From: Psoroptes ovis
Lineage: Eukaryota; Arthropoda; Arachnida; Sarcoptiformes; Psoroptidae
Direction of reading: 5' to 3'
Length of the DNA stretch: 64,000 bases
Assembly: GCA_002943765.1 (NCBI GenBank)
Contig: PQWQ01000006.1
Span: 3,410,001-3,474,000, forward strand
Shown here one piece after another: positions 1 to 12,500 of this stretch; the first letter of the stretch is position 1, and each line of letters opens with the position of its first letter. The notes beneath the pieces are model-generated. The model ran no database searches. It was not told where the DNA came from and was given only the letters and a program-made list of their open reading frames with translations. A program made the position numbers and the translations under genes.

Positions 1-12
1 TTTCAATGTATC

Positions 13-129
13 ATGATGCTGCTGTTGTTGCTGTCGCTGTTGATGTTGATGATGATGATGACTGCCTTGGGAATTTGTTTCAGAGAGAAAAAAAATTTGC
101 ACACTACAAAATATACACCCGGTAAATAA
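13..129 (+). CDS. Weak candidate: 38-codon signal-peptide-like ORF
   Basis: An ATG at 13 opens a frame of 38 codons that begins with two Met, then a run of Leu and Met, then Thr-Ala-Leu-Gly-Ile-Cys, which reads like a secretory signal followed by a short Lys-rich tail. A possible splice donor (G/GTAAAT) lies at 121-126, just before the stop, so it could be a first coding exon. The Leu/Met run is also what a CTG/TTG/ATG microsatellite encodes by chance, and the window edge hides the upstream context. I give it little weight. Confidence 0.12.
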   Translation: MMLLLLLSLLMLMMMMTALGICFREKKNLHTTKYTPGK

Positions 130-3100
130 CTGAATAAAACTTCGACGGATGTTTTTCTGTGGATCGTGAGCTAGTTTTGCGATCGAGTTTTTCTGTTTTG
201 GGTTCTACAATTCAATTTTCGAATATGATTCATACATTTGAGATATTTGCGAGAATATTCCATTGAAAAATTTTGGAAGCAGTTTAGAATATTTCAATTC
301 AGACATTTTTCGGTTTTTTCTCTCGGTTTCTTCTTTTGACAACTTTATATGTTGTTCTTCAATGAAAAAATTGAGAAAATAATGCAATATTTGTTCAATG
401 TTCAATGCAATGATCATAATGAAATAATGATAATAATAATAATAAATACAATGACAGATTAGAGAGAAACGAAAAAAATGATATGAGACTGTTTTGACTT
501 GAACTTGACTGACTAATGGAGATATTTGATGTTGATCATAATCATTCCAAAAGTCCCTGTGGATAATTTCAAATTTTTTTCTTTTAAATTTTGGTATTTT
601 GGCTTGCAGATCTCTTATCATAATTCATATTATCGGATAATTTTTTTTTTTGGCTTAAAAGTCAGTATTTCATTATGTTATTATTATTGAGATTATTATT
701 ATTTTTTCTATGAATTAAGTCAAGTCTAAATATTTCAACTATAGTTTTTATACCGTTATATTCTCAGTTTCTCAGTGTTTGATGCGGCACATTTTATTCC
801 TTTGTAGTTTTACATTATTTTGTTGCGAATTCTTCGCTAAAGTACAAGGTCAAAGGTTGAAAATTGCTGTTGTTGTTGTCGTTGTTATTGTTGTTATTAT
901 TGTTGTCAATTTTGACATTTCAAAATGAATTTATTTTATGATTGTTTTCTCCATTTTTCTTTTGAATTTTTTCTTTGTTTTTATTAATTTGTAAACACTA
1001 ACAAATAAACACAAAAACAAATATGTAAATATTTTCTGTGTTTTTGATGTACGGCGTCTTCATGAAGAAATGATGATGATGATGTAGCTGTCGTCGTTGG
1101 TCGCTGTTTGTTTTTGTATTTTTCAGGCTTTGTTTTTATTTGATAAACAATGGATGAATAAAATAAACAAACAAAGGTCATCAAGTAAGGTCGGGGCCAA
1201 AGACAAATGTTTATTGAATCGAAAATATTTGACCATAAGTTTCTTGTTTTGTTTCAATAGTTGATTTGAATCAGTAAAACAATAAATTTTAAGTTTATTT
1301 GTTCAAAGTGCTAAAAATTTATTCAGAAACGTTTGAATCTGAGATTTCGAATTCAGAATTCAAGGTTCTTGAATTGAACTCTTTGAAAATGATTTTCATC
1401 AATCTATTGATTATTGAAAGATGCAGATTATATCATTTTCTTTGAATTTAAATTTGAAATTATCGAGAAAATTTGAAGACCTTTGATTATCATTCAGAAT
1501 TCAAAGAATTATTTGGAAAAAAATTTCTATCATTAAAAATTAAAATCAATGATTCATTATGATGAATAATGATAGTGATTTTGTGGCGGTTCAACTTGTA
1601 CAAAACACTATCATTATTAATCGATATGGCCAGTATACAAGAGCTTTGATTTTTAAATTTTTTCATTTCATTTCAAAAACAACTTTTATTTCTTTGAATT
1701 TTCGATTATGATCATTTTTTATGGAAATTTTCCTTCATTTTTTTTAATAACTTTTCTCCATTTTCATTTACCATTCAATTCAAATCATCAGAATATGATG
1801 ATTCAAGTTATATGATTCAAAAAAATAATAATAATATAAATAATCAACACAGACATTGAAATGAGCAGCCAAAAAAACGAAAAAAAAACCGAGACTAAAT
1901 TAAAAATTGTCTTTTCGAATATTCATCTTCGAATATTGGTGTGTGCGGCTGTGAATAAAACGCTGAACATTGACCAAAACATCGACCCTAACATTAAAGA
2001 AAATGATGTTTTTTTCTTCTTCAAAATTTATTTTATTATCATCATCAAACGAAAAAATAAAAAAAATTAGTATCTTGTCATTTATTCATTATTACTGTTG
2101 TTTATTATTATTGTTGTCGATTTTGACCTGTTAAAGTTTGTGTTCATGATCATTATTATTATAATTATTGTCGATTGCTTTGGGTCATACATACCACATA
2201 CATTTTCTTGTCGATATCATTATGATAATTTTGATTATCGGTCTTGTTTTTGCTTATTCGAAGCGAAGCAAAGAAAAAAAAAATTTAGATTTAAGATTTG
2301 ATCAAATTATTGTACTGAGAAAAAATACATGCACACACACACAACACACATCTTTGATGACAATTTTTTTTCCACAATTTTATTTCTTGTTGTTCTCTTC
2401 AAAAAACTAAATCGCCAATTGACCTCAGTGTATACTGATATGAAGAAAATCGATTATTTTTCGATGGATTTTTTTTGCTTAAATCGATCGATCAATCAAT
2501 CAATCGGAGATAATTGGATTTAATCAATTCATAATAGAAATGTGAAATGGTAAATTTTCATATAAAACAAGTCTCAAGTGGAACAAATTTTGTTCAAAAG
2601 AAAAAAATAAATAAATTTCCAATTGTTAAATCTATCATTGCCTAAAGGAAAAACCGGATTTTGAAAATTTACCTGGTGAAAATTAAAAAAAAAATTTCCA
2701 TTAAATATGATTTAATTTACCATTAGTGAATTCATTTTTTCTTTGAACAAAAGATTTAACACTTATTAAAAATCATTTTCAAAATGTGTGTGTATTTTTG
2801 AATATCTTTAAAAAATACAGATGCTTGATGATAATCAATTGGCTTAAGTTTTCGCTAAAGAAGTAAAAAGAGCTTAATCTCTTGGAAAACTACCGAATTT
2901 TTCATTGATTGCATTGTTTTGCAAGATTTTTTTTTCTAGATTTCTACAACTTTTCTTAGTTGTTTTTGAATCAAACGAATATTTCAAAATATTTGCCAAA
3001 TATTTGCAAAACATTATCTTTTGAAAAAAAGAAAAAAAAAACTTTGGAACAATTCAAATCTTAAACATAAAACACTCTCAGCCAGTCCTTACATTGAAAT

Positions 3101-4216
3101 GAAAATAAATTTCACCGGTAAAATATTTTCATTTCGGATGAAATAATATTTTTCTCAAAAAAAAATCGAAATAAAATTGTTCAATCAACCATTTTGGGTG
3201 TTGAGTTTTATTTGATATTGCAGTATTTTTTGGTATGCATAATTTTTTATTTCAAAGGTTTTCACATTTCTCATTGTTTAGCTTTCACCATTATTGTTTG
3301 ATGATAATCGCTCATACACACACACAAAACACAATTGTTTACGGGTCATATGTTTGTGAAAATATTAAACAAAAAAGCAAAAATCGACAAATGGATTTTT
3401 ATTTTCATCGATTAATTTAGTTTTTTTTTCAATTCACATATGCATTCTTCCACGTTTCACGTATTATTATTTTCCATTTTACAAATCTCAAATTTCTAAT
3501 GGATTCTTAATGGATCATATCTTGATTAAGTGATCACTTCAAATGTTATGATCCATCATCCATTCTTGTCCATAATCAAGAAAATAAAATAATGAAAATT
3601 ATTGAACCGGATTTTTTAATATTTATAATTTATTTTTTTATTTTAATTCATTTCTAATTCATAAAATTAATGGACCTAAGCTATTCATATTGTTATGTCA
3701 TGCAAATATAAATTTCAAAGCCAAAGACCTTGGTCGTAAAAAAAAATTGACGAAAATTCAGACGAAAAATGTCCTAAAAATAAATTTCAAAAAGAAAGCG
3801 TCTGAATTGCAATATGATCATTTGACCATTGTAACTCGCACACACACACACACTTGCAGGACCCTAGGATCGTATTCACACCACGTGTTTTAGACATTAC
3901 GATTGAAATTTTTTATTTGTTGAAAATTTTGAAATTTATGCTTGAAAAGATTAAAAATATGCAATAACAAACATTCAAATAAACAAATGAAAAATATTTT
4001 AGAAAAAAAGATGGAAAAATAAAACAAAAGTTTAAAATATGAATAAATCTTTGTCAAAACACAAAACAAAAAACAATTCAATGGAACGAATTTTAAATGA
4101 ATTTTTTTTTGAGTTTCGTTTGTTTGTTTCTCTTTAACAATTCAAATCAAAAAAATATTTAAAAACATCTGATGTTTGGTGGTCTTTTGTTTTTTTTTCG
4201 TGATGAATGCTTGGTC

Positions 4217-4241
4217 ATTTACCAAATGTCATTTGGTAAAT
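4217..4241. repeat. 25-bp near-perfect palindrome
   Basis: Two 12-bp arms, ATTTACCAAATG and CATTTGGTAAAT, are exact reverse complements separated by a single T. The structure could extrude as a cruciform or fold as a hairpin in RNA. No terminal duplication or coding sequence is attached, so I cannot assign it to a mobile element. Confidence 0.8.
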
Positions 4242-4261
4242 ATGTGTTTGATGCTTTCATA

Positions 4262-4363
4262 GAAAATCGTCAAATTAGCATTATCCATGTATCGTATTAT
4301 CATTTAAATAATGATGATAATCACAATCATAATGAAAATGGTAAATGCTAATTGATTTTTAGT
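4262..4363. repeat. Imperfect long hairpin
   Basis: The 10-mer AATTAGCATT in the left arm is matched by its complement AATGCTAATT in the right arm. The sequence between them (ATTATCATTTAAAT on one side, ATAATGATGATAAT on the other) pairs partly as well. The whole can fold into an irregular hairpin of about 100 nt. In such AT-rich DNA this may be chance; a MITE remnant or a small-RNA precursor are alternatives without further support. Confidence 0.3.
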
Positions 4364-5074
4364 ATTCCATATTTTGTTTAAATATGATAATATTTACAAA
4401 TTTTTCAACTAGTCATTTTTCATGAATGTCAGAATCTTTTTTCCTATTCTTTTCATTCTGATTTAAAATGTAAAAATATCAAGTTGATTAAATCAGTTAA
4501 ATCTTTATGAAAGCATTGAATGGTTGAAATACTGAAACAAACGAATTGAAAAATTCATAGATTTTCCATGATAGATAAAATATGTGACAGAATATAATGA
4601 AGAATCTTTATAAAATATACACCCTTGTAATATTTGGATATGTTTAGAATTTTAAATAACAAAAACAAATAACAAACGATAATTGATTCAAATATCGTTT
4701 TGTCATTCCATATTTATTTATTTTATTCATTATGAAATGATAATAATGATGATGACGATGATGACAGCGACGAAATATATGATTCAATTTGAATTTCAAT
4801 TTTTTGTTTCTCAATTGATATTTACACAAAAAATTCATGAATTCATTTCGATGATACTTTTTTGATATTCAACTAAATTCTAATTTTGACGGTGTGTGAG
4901 AAACTGTCAAATCATTGATTGTTATTTTCTGTGGTAAATTCAAATTGAAAGAAAAAAGCAATTTTCATAAATCTTTTGGTTTTCAATGTAATTTTGGCTT
5001 TTTCTTATTTTCAGAAGAAAAATCAAAGCAAAAAACAAATAAAATTAATGCAAATTGTTTTTTCTTTGCTTTTT

Positions 5075-5229
5075 TTAACCCTTAGAACTCGAGGCAAATA
5101 CAGCGCAAGCAAGCCAGCAGCTCGATAATTTTTCACACTCATGTAAAAAGGTGCCTGAAGGGCGCCTATAGAGTTGCTGCATTATATCTTATGGTGAGCT
5201 ATGCTCACCGCTCGAGTTTTAAGGGTTAA
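5075..5229. mobile_element. piggyBac-type MITE (147 bp) with TTAA duplications
   Basis: A 147-bp block (5,079-5,225) is bounded on each side by TTAA (5,075-5,078 and 5,226-5,229). Its ends are inverted repeats: the left end CCCTTAGAACTCGAG and the complement of the right end CCCTTAAAACTCGAG match at 14 of 15 positions. TTAA target duplication with CCC-starting termini is the hallmark of piggyBac transposons. The element is visibly richer in G and C than its surroundings. It contains two small internal stems, GGTGCC/GGCGCC and GGTGAGC/GCTCACC, the latter next to the right terminus. It has no coding capacity, so it would depend on a transposase encoded elsewhere. Confidence 0.85.
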
Positions 5230-6432
5230 TTCTTCAAAAATTCAAGAGATTTAAGAGTCTTGTTATTATAATTTCCATTTAAAGAAAAAACTAAGCAAAA
5301 ATATTTGTATTGTCATCATTGTCTGGATGTTTGTTTATCATCATCATTATTGAGTTTTGGTCATTTTATTTTATTTATTTTTATAAATTTCCATTGAATT
5401 CGTTATGGGCTTTTCGTTTTGTTTTGTTTCTGCAAAATCATTGTTGGTGGTGGTCGTTTTTTTTCATCCAAATTGAACCCAAACAATGTTTTTTGCTCAA
5501 ATTTCACTTGAAATTTAAACAAAAAATAATAATTGAGTTTAAACTAAAAAACAACCGAAAATTTCGAGAAAAAACAAAACCAAAAAATATGTTCAAGTCT
5601 TTGAAAATAGACCAAAAAATCAATTGAATTTTGAAAAAAATATTTAATTATAGCCTATTTTTCTCTGACTTTCAAACTATCTGTCCAGACTATCGAAAAT
5701 AAATCAGAAATGAATAAATAAATAAATATTCAAAAAAATAAATGAATCAATACATGAATTCGATCAAACTTTGAAACTTTTAATTGATTGTTGTTGTTGT
5801 TGTCTTTCCCCTTCTTGTTATTATCGTTTTTGTTTCAATGTTGAAACAAAAAAAATGTATTAACTCAGCAAAATAAACAAGTTAAAAAATGAATGAATGA
5901 ACGGCAATGAATGAATGAATGACAGGATAATAATAATTTGAAATGAAAATAATTGATTAATAATATATGAAAGACAAAAAAAAAAATGAAAAACTTTTGG
6001 GTCCATAAAGTTTTCTGGTTGTGCCAAATAATGTTCAACATGTGTGCCATGTTGTTTTCTTTGGCCATCTAAATGCAAATGTGCAAGTGAATATTCATTT
6101 TTTACATTATTTTTCATTGTGAAAATCATTCCACCAGCGAACACCATATACATCCATCATTGTTTATTGATTGGATCGGCTCATTAACTTTCGAAGTTTG
6201 AAATTGAAAATAAAGCAAAATTTCATAGGGTAAAGAGAGAGAGAAAAAACCTGGTCATAATGAAACGACGACGACACACAAATCATTTGAATACTTTTCA
6301 ATAATTTTCAATTTCAATTTCTTAAAATGAAAATTTCAAATGATATTGACATTGTTAATGAGTAAGAAAAAGAAAGAGACATTCACATTCATTCACTTAA
6401 AAATGTTATTCATTTTCGCTTGTCATTTTTTT

Positions 6433-6597
6433 TCAGTCGTTCGTTGTTTGTCGGTTTTTTGGATCGATTTTTGCTTGATTGAAAATTGCTTGTTGTTTTG
6501 TGACCACATGGAGTGGCGGCAGTGACGGTGATGGTGTGGTGGTGGGGTAAACCTTGACCATAAGACATGAGAGGACAAGCCAAATAGAAAGAAACAT
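6433..6597 (-). CDS. Weak candidate: 54-aa secreted peptide or first exon
   Basis: From the ATG at 6,597-6,595 the minus strand encodes 54 residues. The first 18 (MFLSIWLVLSCLMVKVYP) read as a signal peptide, and a Thr/Pro/Ser-rich stretch and a Gln/Lys-rich tail follow. The composition is less biased to Ile/Phe/Asn than most frames here. There is no homology I recognise, no clear promoter, and the reverse complement is a G-rich (GGT)n-like stretch that could create the Pro/Thr segment by chance. Confidence 0.18.
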   Translation of the reverse strand: MFLSIWLVLSCLMVKVYPTTTPSPSLPPLHVVTKQQAIFNQAKIDPKNRQTTND

Positions 6598-9500
6598 GTT
6601 AAACTTTTCTAATTTTAACAAACGAGCAAATAACAGCAGGAGTTTCAGGCATTCTAATGAAGAATTGAAACTTTTAAGTCAATTTTTGCATGAATTGCGA
6701 TAATGTGTTGATTGTTTTTTGCTGGCAAATGTTGTTGATTGAAAATCATTTGCGATTTTCTTGAAACAAAAAACAGCAAAAAACTAATCATCGATACATC
6801 AACAAGGTACCAGGACCTACCGATGAAACTAAAACAGGTGAAAATGAATGAACTAAACCCTTTGGGAAATTTCGCTCATTAATCATTGATTTGATTATCG
6901 ATTTGATCATTGATCAAATGAAGGAAAAAATGTAAATTTGATGACAAAATGACAAAATCTTAGCTCGTTTTGATTCTAAGATCGTTCAAATGAATTATGA
7001 CCAAATTTAGAGTGACCAAAGCACTGAAAAAGTGAAATGAATTTACGAGAATCATTATTTGAAATGCAATTATTTCATATTTTATTTTATTTACATTTAA
7101 TTTCTAATGTTTTTTTTTTTCGTTTACTTGCATCGTTAAAAATTATTGTTTGATTTTCATTTAAAAATTTGCAATTACAATAGCAGTAGGCATAGAGATG
7201 AAGCTAGAGAGAGAATCGAAAAAAATGGACAAATGGCTCGTTAATATTATTTTTCAAATGTTTTAAGCATCTTTGATCCTATTATTGTTATTATTATTAT
7301 TTCTACTAATATTTTCTATTTGATTCTCAATTTTTTATGAACTAAAATATTAGAAATGAAATAAAAATAATAATCATTTTACTATTTTGTTTGATATTCC
7401 TTCGAGATAGAGAGGATATACAATTTCCAAATCATACTTAATAATGACTCAATAGTAATGATTCAATATTTGATTGGTGATTTAAAAATATCAAATTACC
7501 TTGATATTTTTCTTTTAGGAAAAAAAGTGAACATAGAAATTTCATGTCCCAATAGTGACATAATTTTTTTTTCGCTCGTTTCTGGAGTAAATTGCATGCA
7601 ACAAACATGCAACGACCAACGGGCTTCGACCACCATCAGTTATGAGTTTTTTATCTTCATTCATTCATTCGATTCGTATGGGATAATGTTCAAAGAGAGG
7701 AACAGTGCAAAAATCATTAATAATGTCACCGATATTTTTTTGAAAAAATTTATGAAATTTGTTCCATTCAAATTTTTCATTTTTTTTTTAAATTCTCATC
7801 TTATGCAATCAATGCAATTGATTTTTGATCAAAAACAAAGATTGAATGACAAAAAAAATCAATGATTTCAGAGTTACAAATGAATGATCAATAATCAATC
7901 GATCAATTTTTGAATATTTTTTGTTCTCTGCTTCTTACTCGTACTCGTAATTCCAAATAATAATAATTGGAAATTCTCTTCACATTCTTCATTTCTTAGA
8001 TAAGCGAAGCAAAAAATTCGAGAAACAAATAAATAAATAAGAAGCTTATTATCCTTTTGTTTGTTTGTACGAATGTGTATGTTTAGTGAATTATATGAAA
8101 TGAAACGAAGCCGAAATGAAATGAGAATAATACGACTCAAAAAAATGAATGAATACACATTTCAAAACAGTATAAAAAACAAAACATAATCAATAAATAT
8201 AATCAAAATACGATTATGATTGATCATTGATCGAGAAAATAGGAAAAGCTAAGAGGAATAGAAGAAGAAGATATGATATAATAGGAATTGAAATGAAATG
8301 AAAAATCTGTTTTCAAACTCTCAAAGGTTCTCTTTTTCTGCTATTTTGTATTTCACATTTGATTCATCAGCGATTGATCATCAAATATTGGAAAAAAAAA
8401 TGAAAAAGTCAATGATAAGCCAATGTTAATTGCTTTTTCCTTTTCTCATTATTATTATTATCATTTTCATTTCTGGTAGTTCAACAATGTTGAAATTGAA
8501 ACTTTTTTTGGACAAAAGAAAAAAGGAATTATATCGTTTTTTTTTGGCTTTTGTTTTTGCCATTTTCATTCCGGTTGAATTCAAACAAAAAGAAGAGAAG
8601 GTAATCATTTATAAATAATAATAATAATAATCATAATGATGACGATGATAATAATGATGATCATTAAATTCAATTGTGAAACGAGAAAAGAGAAAAATTC
8701 CACAAAGAATTGAAATGAATTTTTTCCATTGAAGAAAAAAACCGACAAATAAACAAACAAATGAAGAATTATTTTTGCCATTTTCAATTTGAAGCAGATT
8801 ATGATCATTCAATATTATCATTTGCCACCAATTCATTTGGTCAGGTGGGTGGGCTTCGGTTCGGTTAAAAATTAAATTAGCTTAAATTTTTCAAAAAATT
8901 GAAATGATCGCTATATGATGTGATCGAAACGAAAATTACAAATTAATTTCATAACCAATTTTCGAATAAACTTTAGATAATGATGGTGATAATCAAGTGA
9001 AATCTATTCTTGAATTGAATATTATACAAAAGTCTATTTTTAACATGTTTTTTTTTCGTAGTTTTAAGGCATTTTACTGCTATTTTGATAGATATATTCA
9101 ATTGTAATCGATCAATGATAATAGCGGTCACCGTTAAATTTGATGTTTATTTTTTGAATGAAAAGAATGATTGAAAAAAATGAGAAATCGTAATTCGAAT
9201 TGAATTGAATAATGATTGACATTTATTCTATTTTATTATTTTGAAAAAAATATAAAAGCTAAATCGAGTATTGTGATACAATTTTCACTGTTAAAGTAAT
9301 CAAATTATCATCATTATTATTGTGTTATTTTTATGATCAAAATTATATGCACTCATTATTCATCATTTTAATCGATAATTTTTTCACATAAAAATAACGC
9401 CATAATGAATAACAGATTTTTTGGAGCCAAAGAAAAATGAATAACCTAACTGATTCAAGTGTAATTGATGCTATTAAGTTTTTCAGAAATTTTCAGAATA

Positions 9501-12500
9501 GAAATATCCGTTCATCATTCAATTGAATGATATATTATTCATAAATAAATATTTTGACCTCTGTACATCAAATTGAATTCATTAAAATTTTTGAAAAAAA
9601 ATATTTTGACAATAAAATTGATGATCAAATTAATAATGAACAACAACAGCGAAATTTATTCATAAATATGATTTTCAATCATAAAATATCGTTCAAACAA
9701 ACAAATAAACGAAATGTTCAATGAACTAATTAACTTTGAATACATTTAATTTTCTTTTGAAAAAAAATTAATTTGACGATTAATAACGATAAATTTTGTA
9801 AAAAATTTAATTATGATCATATGTCATCGAAGATTTAAATTGAAAAAATTAATTTTAATTCAAATGACAAAAACAAGAAAATTGAAAATCATTCATTCGA
9901 AATGAGGAGAAAAAATTATGAATTTTTAATTTAAAATATTTTCAATAACACGCAAACAAACAACAGCCCTTAAGCGACAACATCAGTTTTCCCCAAAATA
10001 ATGATAAATCTTAACAATATTTCAATAACAATTTTACATTTAGTACTTTGCGATTTTATCTCGAAATTTAAAGCAAAAAAGAAAATGAAAAAATTTGAAA
10101 TATTTTGTTTGCAAACATTTCAATCAATCAATCAATCAATCGAATCAACAATAGTTGATGATATTATATGTAAATATTGGCCAGTCGATTAATAATAATC
10201 ATTGTTTTGACTATGATTTTTAAATTCATAACCATTTAAAAACCAAAAAAAGACCCTCGAAATTTATTGGTTCGCAGATAGGTTTTTTCTATTTTCAATT
10301 TTCATAAGAATATTTCTGAAATGTTTGTTTATCATCTTATTCAATCATGTGGATGATGATGATTCGGTTTTTTCGACTGAATAAATGATCAAATATGAGT
10401 GTGTACATGTGTGTGTGCCTCTGCGATGAATGAGCTTCAATGGTTTTTCAATGATGATGATTGTTGATCGATCGATCTATCTATCCATCTTATTCGATGA
10501 TGATGATTGATTCGAAACTGAATTTACTTGAAATTTTTCGATGATGAACAAGAAGAAGAAGAACCAGAGAAAAAAATTTATGATGATTTGTTTTGACAAG
10601 TACTCGAACTCGAAACGTAAATATGAATGTTATGTCTATCATTCAATTCCATCAATATGTTCATTCCACACAATTTTCAATATTTCCTTTCCTTTTGGCT
10701 ATTATTTTTGGCATCAAATGCATCATCTTTCTTCTTCCATTTCTGGTTAGTTTAAGATTGATGAAAAATATTTATGTTTTTCGTTGATTGATTTGCGCCT
10801 TTTTTTCAATTCTATCGTCTCTTCTCTTCACCGATTTTCAATCAATTTTCAATCATTGTTATCATCAACATCATCATCATTGAATTGATAGTAATTCAAT
10901 CTAAATAGATGAGAAATGTGTGATGATAATAACAACATCAACAGCAACAACCACACCATGTCGTTATGTATTTCGTACACGTTATTCGCGTGGGATATTT
11001 GATTCATCATTATTATTCTCATTATTTTCATTATTTCCAATATGATAATAATGAACAAACAAATGAAATGAATTTTTTCTAATAATAATAATTGCAAACA
11101 TTGAATAATTATTTGTAAAAAATTGACCCTACTATTCGAGGTCAAAGTTAAATATTGCATTTTATTATTATTTCAATTCATTTCGTTTCAATTTTAATTT
11201 TAAAATGTTTGAAATTTCTTTTTTTTCGTTTTCTTTGAAAACAAAGAATTCCATTTATTTCTTTGAATATCCATCGATTCTCTTCAATTCATTCATTTAT
11301 TATCACGCAATGCACGCAATTTCGATGATGGAATGATTCAAAATGAAAATAAAATGGAAAAATTCAGCATCTTTTCAAATCATTTGTGTTTTCAAAAAAA
11401 AAAAAACATTTCTTATATAATTAACAGGTTTTGATCATTATTTTTTTTTGCATTTCTCTCGTCATTCATCTGCTGCATTGAACATCGTTATCGATCGATC
11501 GATTGATTGGTAAAATATATTGATTGGTCGATATTTCCACAAAAATTTGAAGAAATTTTTCAATCAAAATTTTCCCAAATACAAAATTTGCATGCAAATA
11601 ATTTAAAGTGTTATTAATATATTCTTGGAATCATATTTTCAATGTCATTTCGATGGCATAAATTTCCGATCATCATCATCATTTTATTATTATCATCATT
11701 ATTATTTGAATGAAAATGGATGGAAAAACTCAAATAACTATCCATTATTACTTTTTGATTACTTTTCTCTTCATATGCACATTTTTTTTGCATCAAATTA
11801 TTTGACAAATTTGAAATCTCTGCTCTCCCATCACCAAGTTTCAAAGCTGTTTATTTGTTTGTTTATTTATTTTTTCCAACTGATGAGAAAATAATGAATA
11901 ATAAGAAAATATTGAAAGAATGGAAATGGTTTTTTCTTTCAAAATTCAATTCCAGTAGTGTAAAAGTGTTGAAAGACGATAATGATGTTGATGTTGATGA
12001 TGATGATGATGGATCGATCAATACAAATTTGTATGAATATGGTAAAAAATAAAAAATTCAATATTTATTCAAAGCTTTGACAAATGGCAACATATTTTGT
12101 TTTTGTTTTGTTTCGTTAATGTTGGTAATGATTATGATGATGATGATGTGAATGTCGTAACAATTTAATGGTATTTAAATAAGGAAAATGTGTCGAGGAA
12201 ATTCGACGCAAAAAATTGAACAAATTTAATTCAGTTTCAAAGATTCTGATGGCAAGGGTTGTGGCTGTTGTTGATGCTGTTTTCATCTTTAATTATGAAT
12301 AATTTTAAATCAATTGAGTCCATAAATAGTCCATTGGCTTTGAGGAATAATTAGGCGTCAAAAATTTTTCTCGTTTAGTTTAGTTCAGCCAATACGATCG
12401 AATTATTGATCAAAAAAATTTTATCAAAAATTTAAAAGCAAAATGTTAATTTGTCAATGGGCGCGTTTCTTTTTATTTTTCCCTATTGACTTGTAAATAT

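Larger units (their letters stand above)
1..5074. other. AT-rich non-coding region with simple repeats
   Basis: I find no gene that can be supported here. The stretch opens with a CTG/TTG/ATG trinucleotide tract (about 15-60). There are short CA tracts near 2,332-2,350, 3,313-3,325 and 3,838-3,853, and scattered poly-A and poly-T. The longest open frame, 138 codons on the minus strand at 205-621, is rich in Tyr, Ile, Phe and Lys as expected for chance frames in this base composition. A perfect short palindrome (4,217-4,241) and a longer imperfect hairpin (about 4,262-4,363) are listed separately. Confidence 0.6.

Noticed and set aside
205..621. 138-codon minus-strand ORF
   Set aside because: Composition (Tyr, Ile, Phe, Lys) and a Tyr run encoded by a TTA/ATA repeat are typical of chance frames in such AT-rich DNA, and no splice or promoter support is visible.
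5860..6153. 97-codon minus-strand ORF with a protein-like first half
   Set aside because: Residues 1-58 have a less biased composition, but the frame is preceded by an in-frame stop with no acceptor, lacks a convincing donor and ends in translated poly-T and ATG repeats.
7458..7865. 135-codon plus-strand ORF
   Set aside because: Phe, Ile, Asn and Lys dominate, with no domain, no conserved pattern and no splice signals that would make it an exon.
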